The notes under the pieces were generated by a model. That model saw nothing but the letters and a program-made list of their open reading frames with translations. It was not told the DNA's origin and made no database searches. A DNA stretch of 20,544 nt, from the NCBI GenBank assembly GCA_035693165.1, contig DASSGZ010000347.1, positions 1-20,544 on the forward strand. The letters are read 5' to 3'. Origin of the DNA: JAICKM01 sp035693165. GTDB taxonomy: Bacteria; Chloroflexota; Chloroflexia; QHBQ01; JAICKM01. Below are positions 12,426-20,375 of the stretch, piece by piece; position 1 is the stretch's first letter, and each line of letters starts with the position of its first letter. The position numbers were made by a program, and so were the translations under genes.

Positions 12426-14540
12426 ATGCAGTTCTTTTTAGGCGATGAGTTGCTGGCGCGGGCGCCGGAGTATATGGTGGCGCTGGTGGTGGCGCGCTTC
12501 ACAAACGCGCCCGGCGCCGCGGCGGCGGAGTGGGCCGCGGGGTTGCTGGCCGATGCCGCGGCCACGCTGCCGGAGCGGCTGGCACCGCCCGCGCCCGGCG
12601 TGGACGCGACCAACCCGGTCGCCCTGGTGCGGGCCGACCCGCGTGTGGCCGTCTGGCGCGAGGCGATGCAGGGGTTCGCCATCAACCCCAACCGCTACCC
12701 GAGCAGCATCGAGGCGCTGGCGAGCCGCGTGGTCAAGGGCGGCCAGGTTCCGTCGGTGACGGCGCTGGTGGACCTGGCGAACGCGGTAGCCTTGCGCCAC
12801 GTGGTGCCGCTGGGCGCGCACGACCTGGATGCGCTGCCCGCCGACCTGGGTGTGCGGCTGAGCCGGGCGGGCGACACGTTTGCGACCGACGGGGCAACCG
12901 AGGCCGTCCCGCCGGGCGAGCCGGTCTATGCCGCGGGCCGGTCCGTGCGCACGCGCCGCTGGATCTGGCGGCAGGCCGACCAGGGCCGCATCACCGCGCA
13001 GACCACGCGGCTATTGTTCCCGATCGATGGGTTTCATGGGCAGACCGACGGCGTGGTGCTGGCCGCGGCACAGGATCTGTACGATCTGCTCAGCAGCCTC
13101 GGTCCGGCGAGCCTGGCCCTGTACCGGCTCGACGCCGGATGCCGGGCCGTCGAGTTGGTTGATATACCGAACGTGACGGCGCCGGACATCCGGGCGCTGC
13201 CCATCGCCGGCGACCTGCGCGCCCAGTTCGCGCGCCTGGCCGGGGCGCCACAAGTGACGATACCGGGCACCTCGCGTGCCCCCGAACAGGAGCAGAAGAC
13301 AATGACAGAGCCACAAACCGCGCCTCCGCGGCCCGCCGGGGAGGTGAGCACCGACGAAGCCGGCATCCGCGAGGTGCTGGAACGCGGTGTCGAGATTATC
13401 GAGGTCCGCGCCGACCTGGAGAAGGAACTGCGCTCCGGGCGCCGGTTGCGCGTCAAGCTGGGCATCGACCCCACCGGCCCGCGCATCCACATCGGGCGCG
13501 CCGTGACCCTGCGCAAGATGCGCCAGTTCCAGCGCCTGGGCCACCAGGCCGTGCTGATCGTGGGCGATATGACCGCGCTGATCGGCGACGCCTCGGACAA
13601 GGACGCCGAGCGGCCCATGCTGGCCAGCGAGCAGGTGCGCGAAAACATGCGCACCTACGTCCAACAGATCGGCCTGGTCGTGGACGTAGACAAGGCCGAG
13701 TTCCAGTACAACAGCACCTGGCTGGATGCGCTCAGCTTTAAGGATGTGATCCAACTTGCCAAGCATTTTAGCGTGGCCCAGATGATCCAGCGCGAGAACT
13801 TCCGCAATCGCTGGGACGAGGGCGAGCGTATCGGGCTGCACGAGTTGCTCTACCCGCTGATGCAGGGCTACGACTCGGTGGCGATCAAAGCCGACGTGGA
13901 ACTGGGCGGCACCGACCAGTTGTTCAATGTGATGGCCGGGCGCAAGCTGCAGGAAGTGTTCGAGCAGAAGCCGCAGAACATCCTGCTGACCGGCATGGTG
14001 CTGGGCCTCGACGGGCGCAAGATGAGCACCAGTTGGGGCAACGGCGTCTTCATCAACGATGCGCCGGTGGACCAGTACGGCAAGATGATGTCGGCCAGCG
14101 ATGATCTGATCGTGCCTTACCTGGAGTCCTGCACCGACGTGCCGATGACCGAGGTGCGCACCATCGCCGCCGATCTACAAAGCGGCAAGGCGCATCCCAA
14201 AGAGGTGAAAAAGTTCCTGGCCTGGCAGATCGTCAACCTGTATCACGGGGCCGATGCCGCCAACTTTGCCCAGGCCGAGTTCGAGAAAGTGTTCGAGCAG
14301 CGCAGCGCGCCGAGCGACATCCCGGCGGTGACGGTGCCCGCCGTCGAGACGCGCGTGGTCGACTTGTTGCTGGCGACCGGCCAGGCGCCGAGCAAGGGCC
14401 AGGCCCGCCGCGTGATCGAGCAGGGCGGCGTCGAGATCGACGAGCAGCGCGTCACCGACGTGAACGCGACGGTGCTGCCGCGCGACGGCATGCTGATCAA
14501 GTTTGGCCGGCGCAGCTTTGTCCGCCTGCAAGTGGGCTGA
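12426..14540 (+). CDS. tyrS: Tyrosyl-tRNA synthetase fused to N-terminal B3/B4 editing domain
   Basis: A 704-aa open frame without interruption. Residues 1-285 resemble free-standing B3/B4 proteins (COG3382-type), homologous to the editing module of PheRS beta: FAINPNRYPSSIEALASR, QVPSVTALVDLANAVAL, a PGEPVY segment and RRWIWRQ. Residues 293-704 are a complete class I TyrRS: HIGR (355-358), GGTDQLFNV, KMSTS (532-536) and a C-terminal S4 RNA-binding domain (about 640-704). ATG 12426 follows CAGGAG by 6 nt and lies 22 bp after the T-box terminator. An internal ATG at 13302 (Met293) has its own CAGGAG 9 nt upstream, so a 412-aa TyrRS alone could also be made. The joint (around 13240-13330) is Pro/Glu/Gln-rich. 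It charges tRNA-Tyr; the editing role of the N-domain is inferred. Confidence 0.9.
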   Translation: MQFFLGDELLARAPEYMVALVVARFTNAPGAAAAEWAAGLLADAAATLPERLAPPAPGVDATNPVALVRADPRVAVWREAMQGFAINPNRYPSSIEALASRVVKGGQVPSVTALVDLANAVALRHVVPLGAHDLDALPADLGVRLSRAGDTFATDGATEAVPPGEPVYAAGRSVRTRRWIWRQADQGRITAQTTRLLFPIDGFHGQTDGVVLAAAQDLYDLLSSLGPASLALYRLDAGCRAVELVDIPNVTAPDIRALPIAGDLRAQFARLAGAPQVTIPGTSRAPEQEQKTMTEPQTAPPRPAGEVSTDEAGIREVLERGVEIIEVRADLEKELRSGRRLRVKLGIDPTGPRIHIGRAVTLRKMRQFQRLGHQAVLIVGDMTALIGDASDKDAERPMLASEQVRENMRTYVQQIGLVVDVDKAEFQYNSTWLDALSFKDVIQLAKHFSVAQMIQRENFRNRWDEGERIGLHELLYPLMQGYDSVAIKADVELGGTDQLFNVMAGRKLQEVFEQKPQNILLTGMVLGLDGRKMSTSWGNGVFINDAPVDQYGKMMSASDDLIVPYLESCTDVPMTEVRTIAADLQSGKAHPKEVKKFLAWQIVNLYHGADAANFAQAEFEKVFEQRSAPSDIPAVTVPAVETRVVDLLLATGQAPSKGQARRVIEQGGVEIDEQRVTDVNATVLPRDGMLIKFGRRSFVRLQVG

Positions 14541-14558
14541 GCAGTCTGTCAACGGGGA

Positions 14559-14636
14559 TTGTCATTCTGAGCGCAGCGAAGAATCTCCGTCTTGTAGGCC
14601 AACCGACGAGGCTCTTCGCTGCACTCAGAGTGACAA
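14559..14636. repeat. Dispersed inverted repeat, TTGTCA..TCTGA family (copy 2)
   Basis: The left arm TTGTCATTCTGAGCGCAGCG and the right arm CGCTGCACTCAGAGTGACAA form an imperfect palindrome of 78 bp with a short spacer. The left arm matches the copy at 4170. It sits 18 bp after the tyrS stop and could act as a 3' hairpin. No transposase is associated. The rest of the 326-bp gap before the next gene holds only a weak promoter. Confidence 0.7.
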
Positions 14637-14707
14637 GCCTGGTGTGACGGCCTGCTGAGCCGGGCGATCCGGGACAGGTGGGTACCGGTAATGCGGGCCG
14701 TTAGTCC

Positions 14708-14737
14708 CTGGCAAGTTATGGCGTCCCATGTGATAAT
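14708..14737 (+). promoter_or_regulatory. Weak promoter candidate for the glycosyltransferase
   Basis: -35 CTGGCA, 18-bp spacer, -10 GATAAT preceded by TGT (extended -10 form). This is the best match in the gap between tyrS and the glycosyltransferase, but not a strong one. Confidence 0.3.
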
Positions 14738-14866
14738 GTACGGTAAGTACGGGGGCCGCGGCGACTATGCCGGACTGACGATTTACCTGTCGCCCGCCCC
14801 CGCATCCTCCTGTACTCTACCAGCCGGCCGGGCTGTCCGCCGGTCCAGCAGATCGAGTATGCCGGT

Positions 14867-16507
14867 ATGCCCACCTCCGTGGATGCCCCCAATGTTGTCC
14901 CGGCCGTAATCCCCCGCGCGGGACTGCGCATCCTGAGCGCCGCCTGGTGGCCCTACCTGGTGGCGACGGTGGCCGCCGTGCTGCTGCGCTGGCCCACGCT
15001 GTCAAACCGCATGCTCACAACAGATGAGCCGGCCTATTTGCTGCAGGCCGCGCGGCTGCACTCATGGGAAACGTTCGCCTACGCCTATCTCTACCGCACC
15101 GAAACCAAGACCCAGATCGGCCTGGTTCCCTACCTGATCGCGCAACTGATCGACCCCGGTAACGCCATCCTGATCGTGCGCGTCTTCGTGCTGCTGGCGC
15201 TGATCATAAGTTGCTGGCTGTTGATCGCCTTCGCGCGGCGCTTCCTGGGCGGGCCGCTGACCGGCCTGGTGGCGGCGTTGCTGTCGGCCTTCTATGTGGC
15301 GACCGGCTCCGGCTATTTCACGGCGCCGACGATCCTGGGCGAGTTCTGGCTGGGGGCTAAGCTGGAGTACTTCCAACTGCCGTTCATCCTGGCCTGCCTT
15401 TATGGGGTGGCCTGGGGCAGCGGGGTGGGGGGCGAGCGGCCCCGCCACGCCGATTGGGGCTTGTTCGGCGCCGGGCTGGCCTGGGCTGTGGCCGTGCTGA
15501 TCAAGCCGGGCGCCATCCTGGCCGGCCCGGTCTGCGTGCTGAGCCTGCTGATGCTCTGGCCGGCCACAGTGCCGCCCCGGCAACGCCTGCCCGCGCAGGC
15601 GCGAGCGGTGGGGGCGTTCGTGCTCGGCGCGGCTCTGCCGGTGGTCCTGGTGTTCGCGCCCTATGTGCTGCGCCCCTCCACGCTGGCGGAACTGCGCTTC
15701 AACCTGCTCGATCTCAACTCCAGCTACGCGGTCGGCCCGCCGCTGATCGTGCGCGTCCCGGCGCTCTTGCTGGGCATCCCGCGTATCCTGGCGGTGCTGT
15801 TTCTGATCGCGCCCGTGCTGGTGGGCCGCCGGTTGCGCGGCCGGCCCCCGACCACCGCCCAGCGCGTGCTGCCCATGGTACTGCTGGCGGTGCTGGCGCT
15901 CTTTATCGGCTACCTGCCCGGCCAGGCCCTGTTGCACTACCTGATCCCTATCGTGCCGCTGATGGCGCTCGCCGTCTGCAGCTATATGGGGCTGTTCCTC
16001 GACGACCTGCGAGCGCGCGGGCGCCAGGGGCTGGCGCGCAGCTTCACTTTCGCGCTGGCCCTGGCCTACCTGGCATTCCAGGCCCAGGCACTGCTGGCCT
16101 ATCCGGGCGTGGCCACGCGGGATTACTACCTGGACGAGGACCGCACGCACTTCGATCTCGACGGCATCGTCGCCTACATCAAGACGCACACCGCCCCCAC
16201 CGACCCGGTCTGGGTCTACTACGACGCGCCCGAGATCAACATGCTCAGCGGGCGCCCGCCCGCCACCGCCGATCCCCAGGCCGACTGGCTCACCTTCCTC
16301 TGGGCCGACCCCTGGTTCGACCGCACGCTGGCCGCGCTGCAGGCCGAGCCGCCCAAGTTGATCATCGGCGTCAACCATCCCCATCTCTACTTCGCCCGCG
16401 CCGTGCCGATCACCGAGGTGCCGAAGGTGCGCACACTGGTGGCTAGCGATTATCGCTGCGATGCCGCGCTACTGCGCGGCGCCATCATCTGTACGCGGCT
16501 CAAGTAG
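14867..16507 (+). CDS. GT39/PMT-like membrane glycosyltransferase
   Basis: A 546-aa integral membrane protein of the ArnT/PMT_2 kind (GT-C fold), which transfers a sugar from a polyprenyl-phosphate donor on the outer face of the membrane. It has about ten to eleven hydrophobic helices. The first outer loop carries the acidic pair in MLTTDEPAYLLQA (near residues 50-62), the usual catalytic position. A soluble C-terminal domain (about 420-546) contains DPVWVYYDAPEINMLSGR. The start at 14867 lacks a good ribosome-binding site; hydrophobic homology starts soon after, so a slightly later start is possible. Acceptor (lipid, protein or glycan) unknown; no sugar-synthesis genes are next to it. Confidence 0.82.
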   Translation: MPTSVDAPNVVPAVIPRAGLRILSAAWWPYLVATVAAVLLRWPTLSNRMLTTDEPAYLLQAARLHSWETFAYAYLYRTETKTQIGLVPYLIAQLIDPGNAILIVRVFVLLALIISCWLLIAFARRFLGGPLTGLVAALLSAFYVATGSGYFTAPTILGEFWLGAKLEYFQLPFILACLYGVAWGSGVGGERPRHADWGLFGAGLAWAVAVLIKPGAILAGPVCVLSLLMLWPATVPPRQRLPAQARAVGAFVLGAALPVVLVFAPYVLRPSTLAELRFNLLDLNSSYAVGPPLIVRVPALLLGIPRILAVLFLIAPVLVGRRLRGRPPTTAQRVLPMVLLAVLALFIGYLPGQALLHYLIPIVPLMALAVCSYMGLFLDDLRARGRQGLARSFTFALALAYLAFQAQALLAYPGVATRDYYLDEDRTHFDLDGIVAYIKTHTAPTDPVWVYYDAPEINMLSGRPPATADPQADWLTFLWADPWFDRTLAALQAEPPKLIIGVNHPHLYFARAVPITEVPKVRTLVASDYRCDAALLRGAIICTRLK

Positions 16508-16551
16508 CGTCTGACCTCTCCCCACCATCCGCAATCGCCGGTCATGCCGTC

Positions 16552-16589
16552 GCGCGGGATCGCAGCCCGAGGCTGCGGCGATCCCGCGC
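16552..16589. repeat. Long perfect palindrome between glycosyltransferase and htrA
   Basis: GCGCGGGATCGC (16552-16563) is repeated inverted at 16578-16589, with AGCC/GGCT pairing inside the loop. It has no direct T-run, so it is a poor intrinsic terminator; TTTT appears only about 12 bases later. It may still end the glycosyltransferase transcript or be a small dispersed palindrome. The remaining 150 bases before htrA show no clear promoter. Confidence 0.65.
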
Positions 16590-16745
16590 ATCCTCCTGCC
16601 GTTTTGGCACAGACATTGCTCCTTTACCAGCAAAGATGTTTCCGCACTACATTCGCTGTAGGTTGCGATAGCCCCCCTGGGCGCGGCACGGACTTGCAGC
16701 GGCACGACGGCCATACGGCTGTGATTCTCCTGGAGGTACTCGGTG

Positions 16746-18071
16746 ATGGGCACGTTTCTTCGCTCCCGCAGCGCTGGGCGGCGGTGGCAGCATTCGGTAA
16801 TTGTGGTTTTACTCCTGGTCAGTAGCCTGCTGCTGGGTGCGTGCGATCTGGGCGGTAGCTCCCCGCCGGCGAGTAACACGCAGCCGCCATCCGCGCAACA
16901 GCCGGCCACCACGGCTCCCGGCAGCGGGCAGAGCAACCCCAGCGGCGGCAACGGCGGCAGCCTCGGGGGCGGCACCGGTAGCAGCGACAACACGCCCGCG
17001 ACCGCCACGCAGAACAGCGGGGCGGTGAGCCAGCCGGGGCCCTCCACCGCCATTTTCGATAAGATGGCGGGGGCTATTCCAGTGAATTCGACGGACCCCT
17101 CCGGCCAGCCCGTGGTGCAGATGGTGCAGCACATGGGGCCGGGCGTGGTCACGGTGGTCAATAGCCTCAACCCCGCGGCGACCGGCGGCTATGGCGGCGA
17201 GGCCCGCGGCAGCGGCGCCATCATCGACCCGCAAGGCTACATCATCACCAATAATCACGTCGTCGAAGGCCAGCAATCGCTCGTCGTCATCTTCGCCGAC
17301 GGCAAGAAGCAGCAGGTTCAACTCGTGGGCACCGCGCCGGACAGCGACCTGGCCGTGCTCAAAGCCAGCGGCACCATGCCCGCCGTCATTCCGATGGGCG
17401 ACTCGGATAAGCTGCTGCCGGGTGAAACGGTCGTCGCCATTGGGTCGGCCCTCGGCGAGTTCGTCAATAGCGTGACTGTCGGCGTTGTCAGCGGTCTCCA
17501 TCGTGAGTTGGATGAAGGCAACGGCGTGACCATTTCCGACCTGATCCAGACAGACGCTGCGATCAACCATGGTAATTCCGGTGGCCCGCTGCTGAACCTC
17601 GACGGCGAGTTGATCGGCATCAATACCCTCGGTGTTACCAGCGCCGGCCAGGGTGATATCGCGCAGGGCCTGGGCTTCGCGATCCCGTCGAATACTGTCA
17701 AGAACGTCGCGCAGCGCATCATGAAGGGCGGCGGCACAGGGCAGCAGGCATCCAACCGCCCGTACCTGGGCGTGCGGGTGCAACTGGTCAACCCGCGTCT
17801 GGCGTCCTACTATAACCTGGTGGACACCAACGGCCAGTTGCTCAATCGCGGCGAACTGGTCACCGAGGTGTTGCAGGGCACGCCCGCCGAGGCCGCCGGC
17901 TTGCAGCCCGGCGACGTGATCGTCGGCGTGGACAACCAGCAGATCGACAGCCAGACCACGCTCGGCGATGTGCTGGCGAATCACAATGCCGGCGATACGG
18001 TGACGATGACCATCATCCGCGCGGGCAAGCAGGGCACGGTCCAGGTCCGGCTGGGCCAGGCGCCCGGCTGA
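16746..18071 (+). CDS. htrA: HtrA/DegP-like serine protease, lipoprotein
   Basis: A 441-aa envelope quality-control protease with one PDZ domain. Residues 1-33 are a lipoprotein signal with lipobox LLGAC (Cys33). A Ser/Gly/Pro/Thr-rich linker runs to about residue 100. The trypsin-like domain has the catalytic triad His171 (NNHVVEG), Asp201 (DSDLAVL) and Ser278 (GNSGGPLLN). The PDZ domain follows (about 335-435, RPYLGVRVQLV to VVGVDNQQID-like). The ATG at 16746 has GGAGG 9 nt upstream; a GTG three bases earlier is equally placed. It should be anchored outside the membrane and degrade or refold damaged exported proteins. It stands as a single gene with its own terminator. Confidence 0.93.
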   Translation: MGTFLRSRSAGRRWQHSVIVVLLLVSSLLLGACDLGGSSPPASNTQPPSAQQPATTAPGSGQSNPSGGNGGSLGGGTGSSDNTPATATQNSGAVSQPGPSTAIFDKMAGAIPVNSTDPSGQPVVQMVQHMGPGVVTVVNSLNPAATGGYGGEARGSGAIIDPQGYIITNNHVVEGQQSLVVIFADGKKQQVQLVGTAPDSDLAVLKASGTMPAVIPMGDSDKLLPGETVVAIGSALGEFVNSVTVGVVSGLHRELDEGNGVTISDLIQTDAAINHGNSGGPLLNLDGELIGINTLGVTSAGQGDIAQGLGFAIPSNTVKNVAQRIMKGGGTGQQASNRPYLGVRVQLVNPRLASYYNLVDTNGQLLNRGELVTEVLQGTPAEAAGLQPGDVIVGVDNQQIDSQTTLGDVLANHNAGDTVTMTIIRAGKQGTVQVRLGQAPG

Positions 18072-18091
18072 TCCCCGCCCTGTTAAAACGC

Positions 18092-18124
18092 ACCCACCCC
18101 GGCTCATCGCCGGGGTGGGTTTTT
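18092..18124 (+). terminator. Intrinsic terminator of htrA, possibly bidirectional
   Basis: A perfect 12-bp stem (18092-18103 with 18109-18120) with a 5-nt loop and TTTTT. On the minus strand the same stem is followed by a weaker GTTTTAA, so it may also serve the convergent methionine/folate gene. Confidence 0.9.
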
Positions 18125-18141
18125 GTTGGCGCTGGGATGGC

Positions 18142-18168
18142 GGGCCGGTTTCAAACCGGCCCCTACAC
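18142..18168. repeat. Dispersed GGGCCGGTTT palindrome (copy A)
   Basis: GGGCCGGTTT and AAACCGGCCC flank a single C, followed by CCTACA. The same palindrome with CCCCTACA occurs again at 20463, and its inverted form at the window end. It lies between two convergent genes and belongs to a short intergenic repeat family. Confidence 0.75.
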
Positions 18169-18185
18169 CGCCACCGAGCAGCGGA

Positions 18186-20204
18186 CTATTCGGCGGCTTC
18201 GGCGACCACGCGCGGGCGGAACTCGGGCGCCGCTTCCAGCACCTGCGCGCAGACCTCGTAGCGGCCAAAGCTGGGCATCAGGTAGGCGCCGGCCACTTTC
18301 TTATAGGCATAGCTCAACAGTTCCTGGGCCATGGCGATGCCCTCCTGGCGGCCGTTGGCCCCGGCAGCATGCATGCGGGTGCGCGCCCAATCGGGGATGG
18401 TGATGCCCGGCACCTCGTTGTGCAGAAACTCGGCGTGCCGCCCGCTTTGCAGTGGCAAAATACCCATCAGGATGGGCAGCTTGAAATCGCCCACGAGGTC
18501 GAGCGTCTTGTCGAGCCATTCCAGGTCGAAGAAGGGCTGGGTCATCACGAAGTCGGCGCCCGCTTCCATCTTCTGATAGAGCCGGTCGATCTCCAGGTCC
18601 AGGTCCCGCGCGTTGGGATTGAACGCGGCGCCAATCAAGAAGCTGGTCGGGCCGCCGATGGTGTTGCCCGCCACGTCGTAGCCCGCGTTCATCTTGCGCA
18701 GCAGCTTGATCAGCCCGATGCTGTCGATGTCGAACACGCCCGACGAGGCGATCTTCTCGACCGGATTGGGCGGGTCGCCGGTGAGGGCCAGGATGATGCG
18801 CTGGCCCATGGCGTGGGCACCCAGCAACTCGGCCTGCAAGCCAAGCAGCGAGCGGTCGCGCGTGCAGAAGTGGATGATCACCTCCGCGCCCACCTGCTGG
18901 CGCACCATGTTGCTGACGGCCATGACGCTCATCGAGGCCCGCCCGCGGGCGCTGTCGGTGATGTCCACGGCGCTGACGCCGCGGTCGTAGAGCATCTGCG
19001 CCCCGGCCAGCAGCTTGGCCGGGTTGATGCCGCGCGGCGGTTCGAGTTCGACGGTCGTGACGAACTCGCGGCCCAGCTTCCAGGCAAACGTACCGGGCTG
19101 CGCCGTCTCGCGCACGCTGCGCGCCTCGCCCTCGTCGGCCACCACGCTCGTGCCCTGCGTCTCGCCGTTGGCCGCACTGTACGGCGTGACCAGCATCGGG
19201 TCGTGGTGGACGCTGGCCACGGCGGCGGCAACGGCATGGGCGCTCGTGGCCGATTCCTCGGCAGTTTCGCCTTGCAGGCGGCGGGCCAGTTCGCGGATAT
19301 GCTCGGGCGTGGTGCCGCAGCAGCCGCCCAGGATGCGCACGCCCATCCGGGCCATCTGCTGGGCCTGCTCGGCCATGTAGGTGGGACCGGAGACATAGAC
19401 GATGCGCCCGGCGACCACCTCGGGCCAGCCTGCGTTGGGCAGGGCGCTCAGCGGCGCGCGGGCCACGGCGGCCATGTCGGCCAGCACCCGCGCCATGCGC
19501 ACCGGCCCGGTCGAGCAGTTCGCGCCCACCACGTCGGCCCCGGCGTCTTCCAGGGCGCGCAGCACCTCGGCGGGCGTGTTGCCGGCCTGGGTGCGCCCGT
19601 CTTCCTCGAAGCTCATCTGCGCCACGACCGGCAGATCGCACGACTCGCGGGCCGCGCGCAACGCGATCAACATCTCACGCAGATCCTTGAACGTCTCCAG
19701 AACGAGCAGGTCCACCCCGCCCTCCAACAAGCCCTCGATCTGCTCGCGGAAAATGTCGCGCGCCTCGGTCGCGGCGATGCGCCCCAGCGGCTGGATGGGG
19801 CGGCCCAGCGGCCCCACCGACCCGGCGATAAACACGGGCCGGCCCACGATCTCGCGGGCGTTGCCCGCCAGCTTCGCGCCGCGGAAGTTGATCTGCTCGA
19901 CCTTGTCGCCCAGGTCGTAGGTGCTCAGCTTGAAGCGGTTGGCGCCGTAGGTGTTGGTCTCGATGATCTCCGCCCCGGCTTCCATATAGGCCTGGTGGAT
20001 GTCGAGCACCAGCTTCGGCTGCGTGAGATTGCACTCGTCGAAGCAATAGTTGGCCGGGACGCCCTTGCTGTAGAGCATGGTGCCCATGGCGCCGTCGGCC
20101 ACGATCACGCCGGGCCGGCGCAACCGTTCGAGGAAGGGGCTACTCGCCTGGGGCGTGGTCGCGGCTGGAGGCGATCCGTTCGTTTCGGATTCAGATGCTG
20201 CCAT
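18186..20204 (-). CDS. Bifunctional homocysteine S-methyltransferase / methylenetetrahydrofolate reductase
   Basis: A 672-aa protein joining two steps of the methionine/one-carbon cycle. Residues about 25-315 are a homocysteine methyltransferase (Pfam S-methyl_trans) barrel: DGAMGTMLY, ETNTYGANRF, GANCSTGP and GGCCGTTPEHIREL, which supply the zinc cysteines. A linker of about 50 residues leads to the reductase barrel (about 365-655) of the MetF type, with FVTTVELEPPRG, DITDSARGRASMS and ILALTGDPPN. This domain reduces 5,10-methylene-THF to 5-methyl-THF using bound flavin. The layout equals YitJ-type proteins. No cobalamin domain is present, so methyl transfer from methyl-THF may need another protein, or the first domain uses a different donor. 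The ATG at 20204 has AGGAG 7 nt upstream. Confidence 0.93.
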   Translation of the reverse strand: MAASESETNGSPPAATTPQASSPFLERLRRPGVIVADGAMGTMLYSKGVPANYCFDECNLTQPKLVLDIHQAYMEAGAEIIETNTYGANRFKLSTYDLGDKVEQINFRGAKLAGNAREIVGRPVFIAGSVGPLGRPIQPLGRIAATEARDIFREQIEGLLEGGVDLLVLETFKDLREMLIALRAARESCDLPVVAQMSFEEDGRTQAGNTPAEVLRALEDAGADVVGANCSTGPVRMARVLADMAAVARAPLSALPNAGWPEVVAGRIVYVSGPTYMAEQAQQMARMGVRILGGCCGTTPEHIRELARRLQGETAEESATSAHAVAAAVASVHHDPMLVTPYSAANGETQGTSVVADEGEARSVRETAQPGTFAWKLGREFVTTVELEPPRGINPAKLLAGAQMLYDRGVSAVDITDSARGRASMSVMAVSNMVRQQVGAEVIIHFCTRDRSLLGLQAELLGAHAMGQRIILALTGDPPNPVEKIASSGVFDIDSIGLIKLLRKMNAGYDVAGNTIGGPTSFLIGAAFNPNARDLDLEIDRLYQKMEAGADFVMTQPFFDLEWLDKTLDLVGDFKLPILMGILPLQSGRHAEFLHNEVPGITIPDWARTRMHAAGANGRQEGIAMAQELLSYAYKKVAGAYLMPSFGRYEVCAQVLEAAPEFRPRVVAEAAE

Positions 20205-20244
20205 AGAGTTCTCCTGTATAACCTACCGAAAGTGTGCAACGCTA

Positions 20245-20273
20245 ATTATACCGGAGGGGCCGGGGCACGGCAA
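20245..20273 (-). promoter_or_regulatory. Sigma-70 promoter of the methionine/folate gene
   Basis: On the minus strand the -35 is TTGCCG (20273-20268), the spacer is 17 bp and the -10 is TATAAT (20250-20245). The leader to the ATG at 20204 is only about 35 nt, too short for a SAM or cobalamin riboswitch. Confidence 0.75.
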
Positions 20274-20287
20274 CCGGCACGCTGCGG

Positions 20288-20334
20288 TTATCCACTGTCA
20301 CGGTGGATAACCTGGTGCATAAAGTGGTGGATAA
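20288..20334. other. Cluster of four DnaA-box-like 9-mers
   Basis: TTATCCACT (20288-20296, plus) is followed by GGTGGATAA (20302-20310), GGTGCATAA (20314-20322) and GGTGGATAA (20326-20334). The last three read TTATCCACC, TTATGCACC and TTATCCACC on the minus strand, all fitting TTATNCACN. They are spaced exactly 12 bp apart, like iterons. The first two also form a 10-bp palindrome, GGTTATCCAC/GTGGATAACC. The cluster lies between a minus-strand promoter (20245-20273) and a plus-strand promoter (20341-20369). Confidence 0.6.
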
Positions 20335-20340
20335 AGGGGC

Positions 20341-20369
20341 TTGACGGCGCCGGGCGTCGGTGCTATGAT
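20341..20369 (+). promoter_or_regulatory. Sigma-70 promoter reading right, next to the DnaA-box cluster
   Basis: -35 TTGACG (20341-20346), 17-bp spacer, -10 TATGAT (20364-20369). The predicted start is near 20376. No coding region follows inside the window. Confidence 0.72.
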
Positions 20370-20375
20370 GAAGGT

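Noticed and set aside
15062..16384. A 440-codon frame antisense to the glycosyltransferase
   Set aside because: Its translation is Gln/His/Arg/Gly-rich with no motif, while the plus strand has clear membrane helices and a GT39 signature.
20205..20244. A SAM or cobalamin riboswitch before the methionine/folate gene
   Set aside because: The predicted leader is about 35 nt and has no riboswitch core.
20288..20334. A CRISPR array from the 12-bp repeats
   Set aside because: Units are only 12 bp with no spacers; they fit DnaA boxes or iterons instead.
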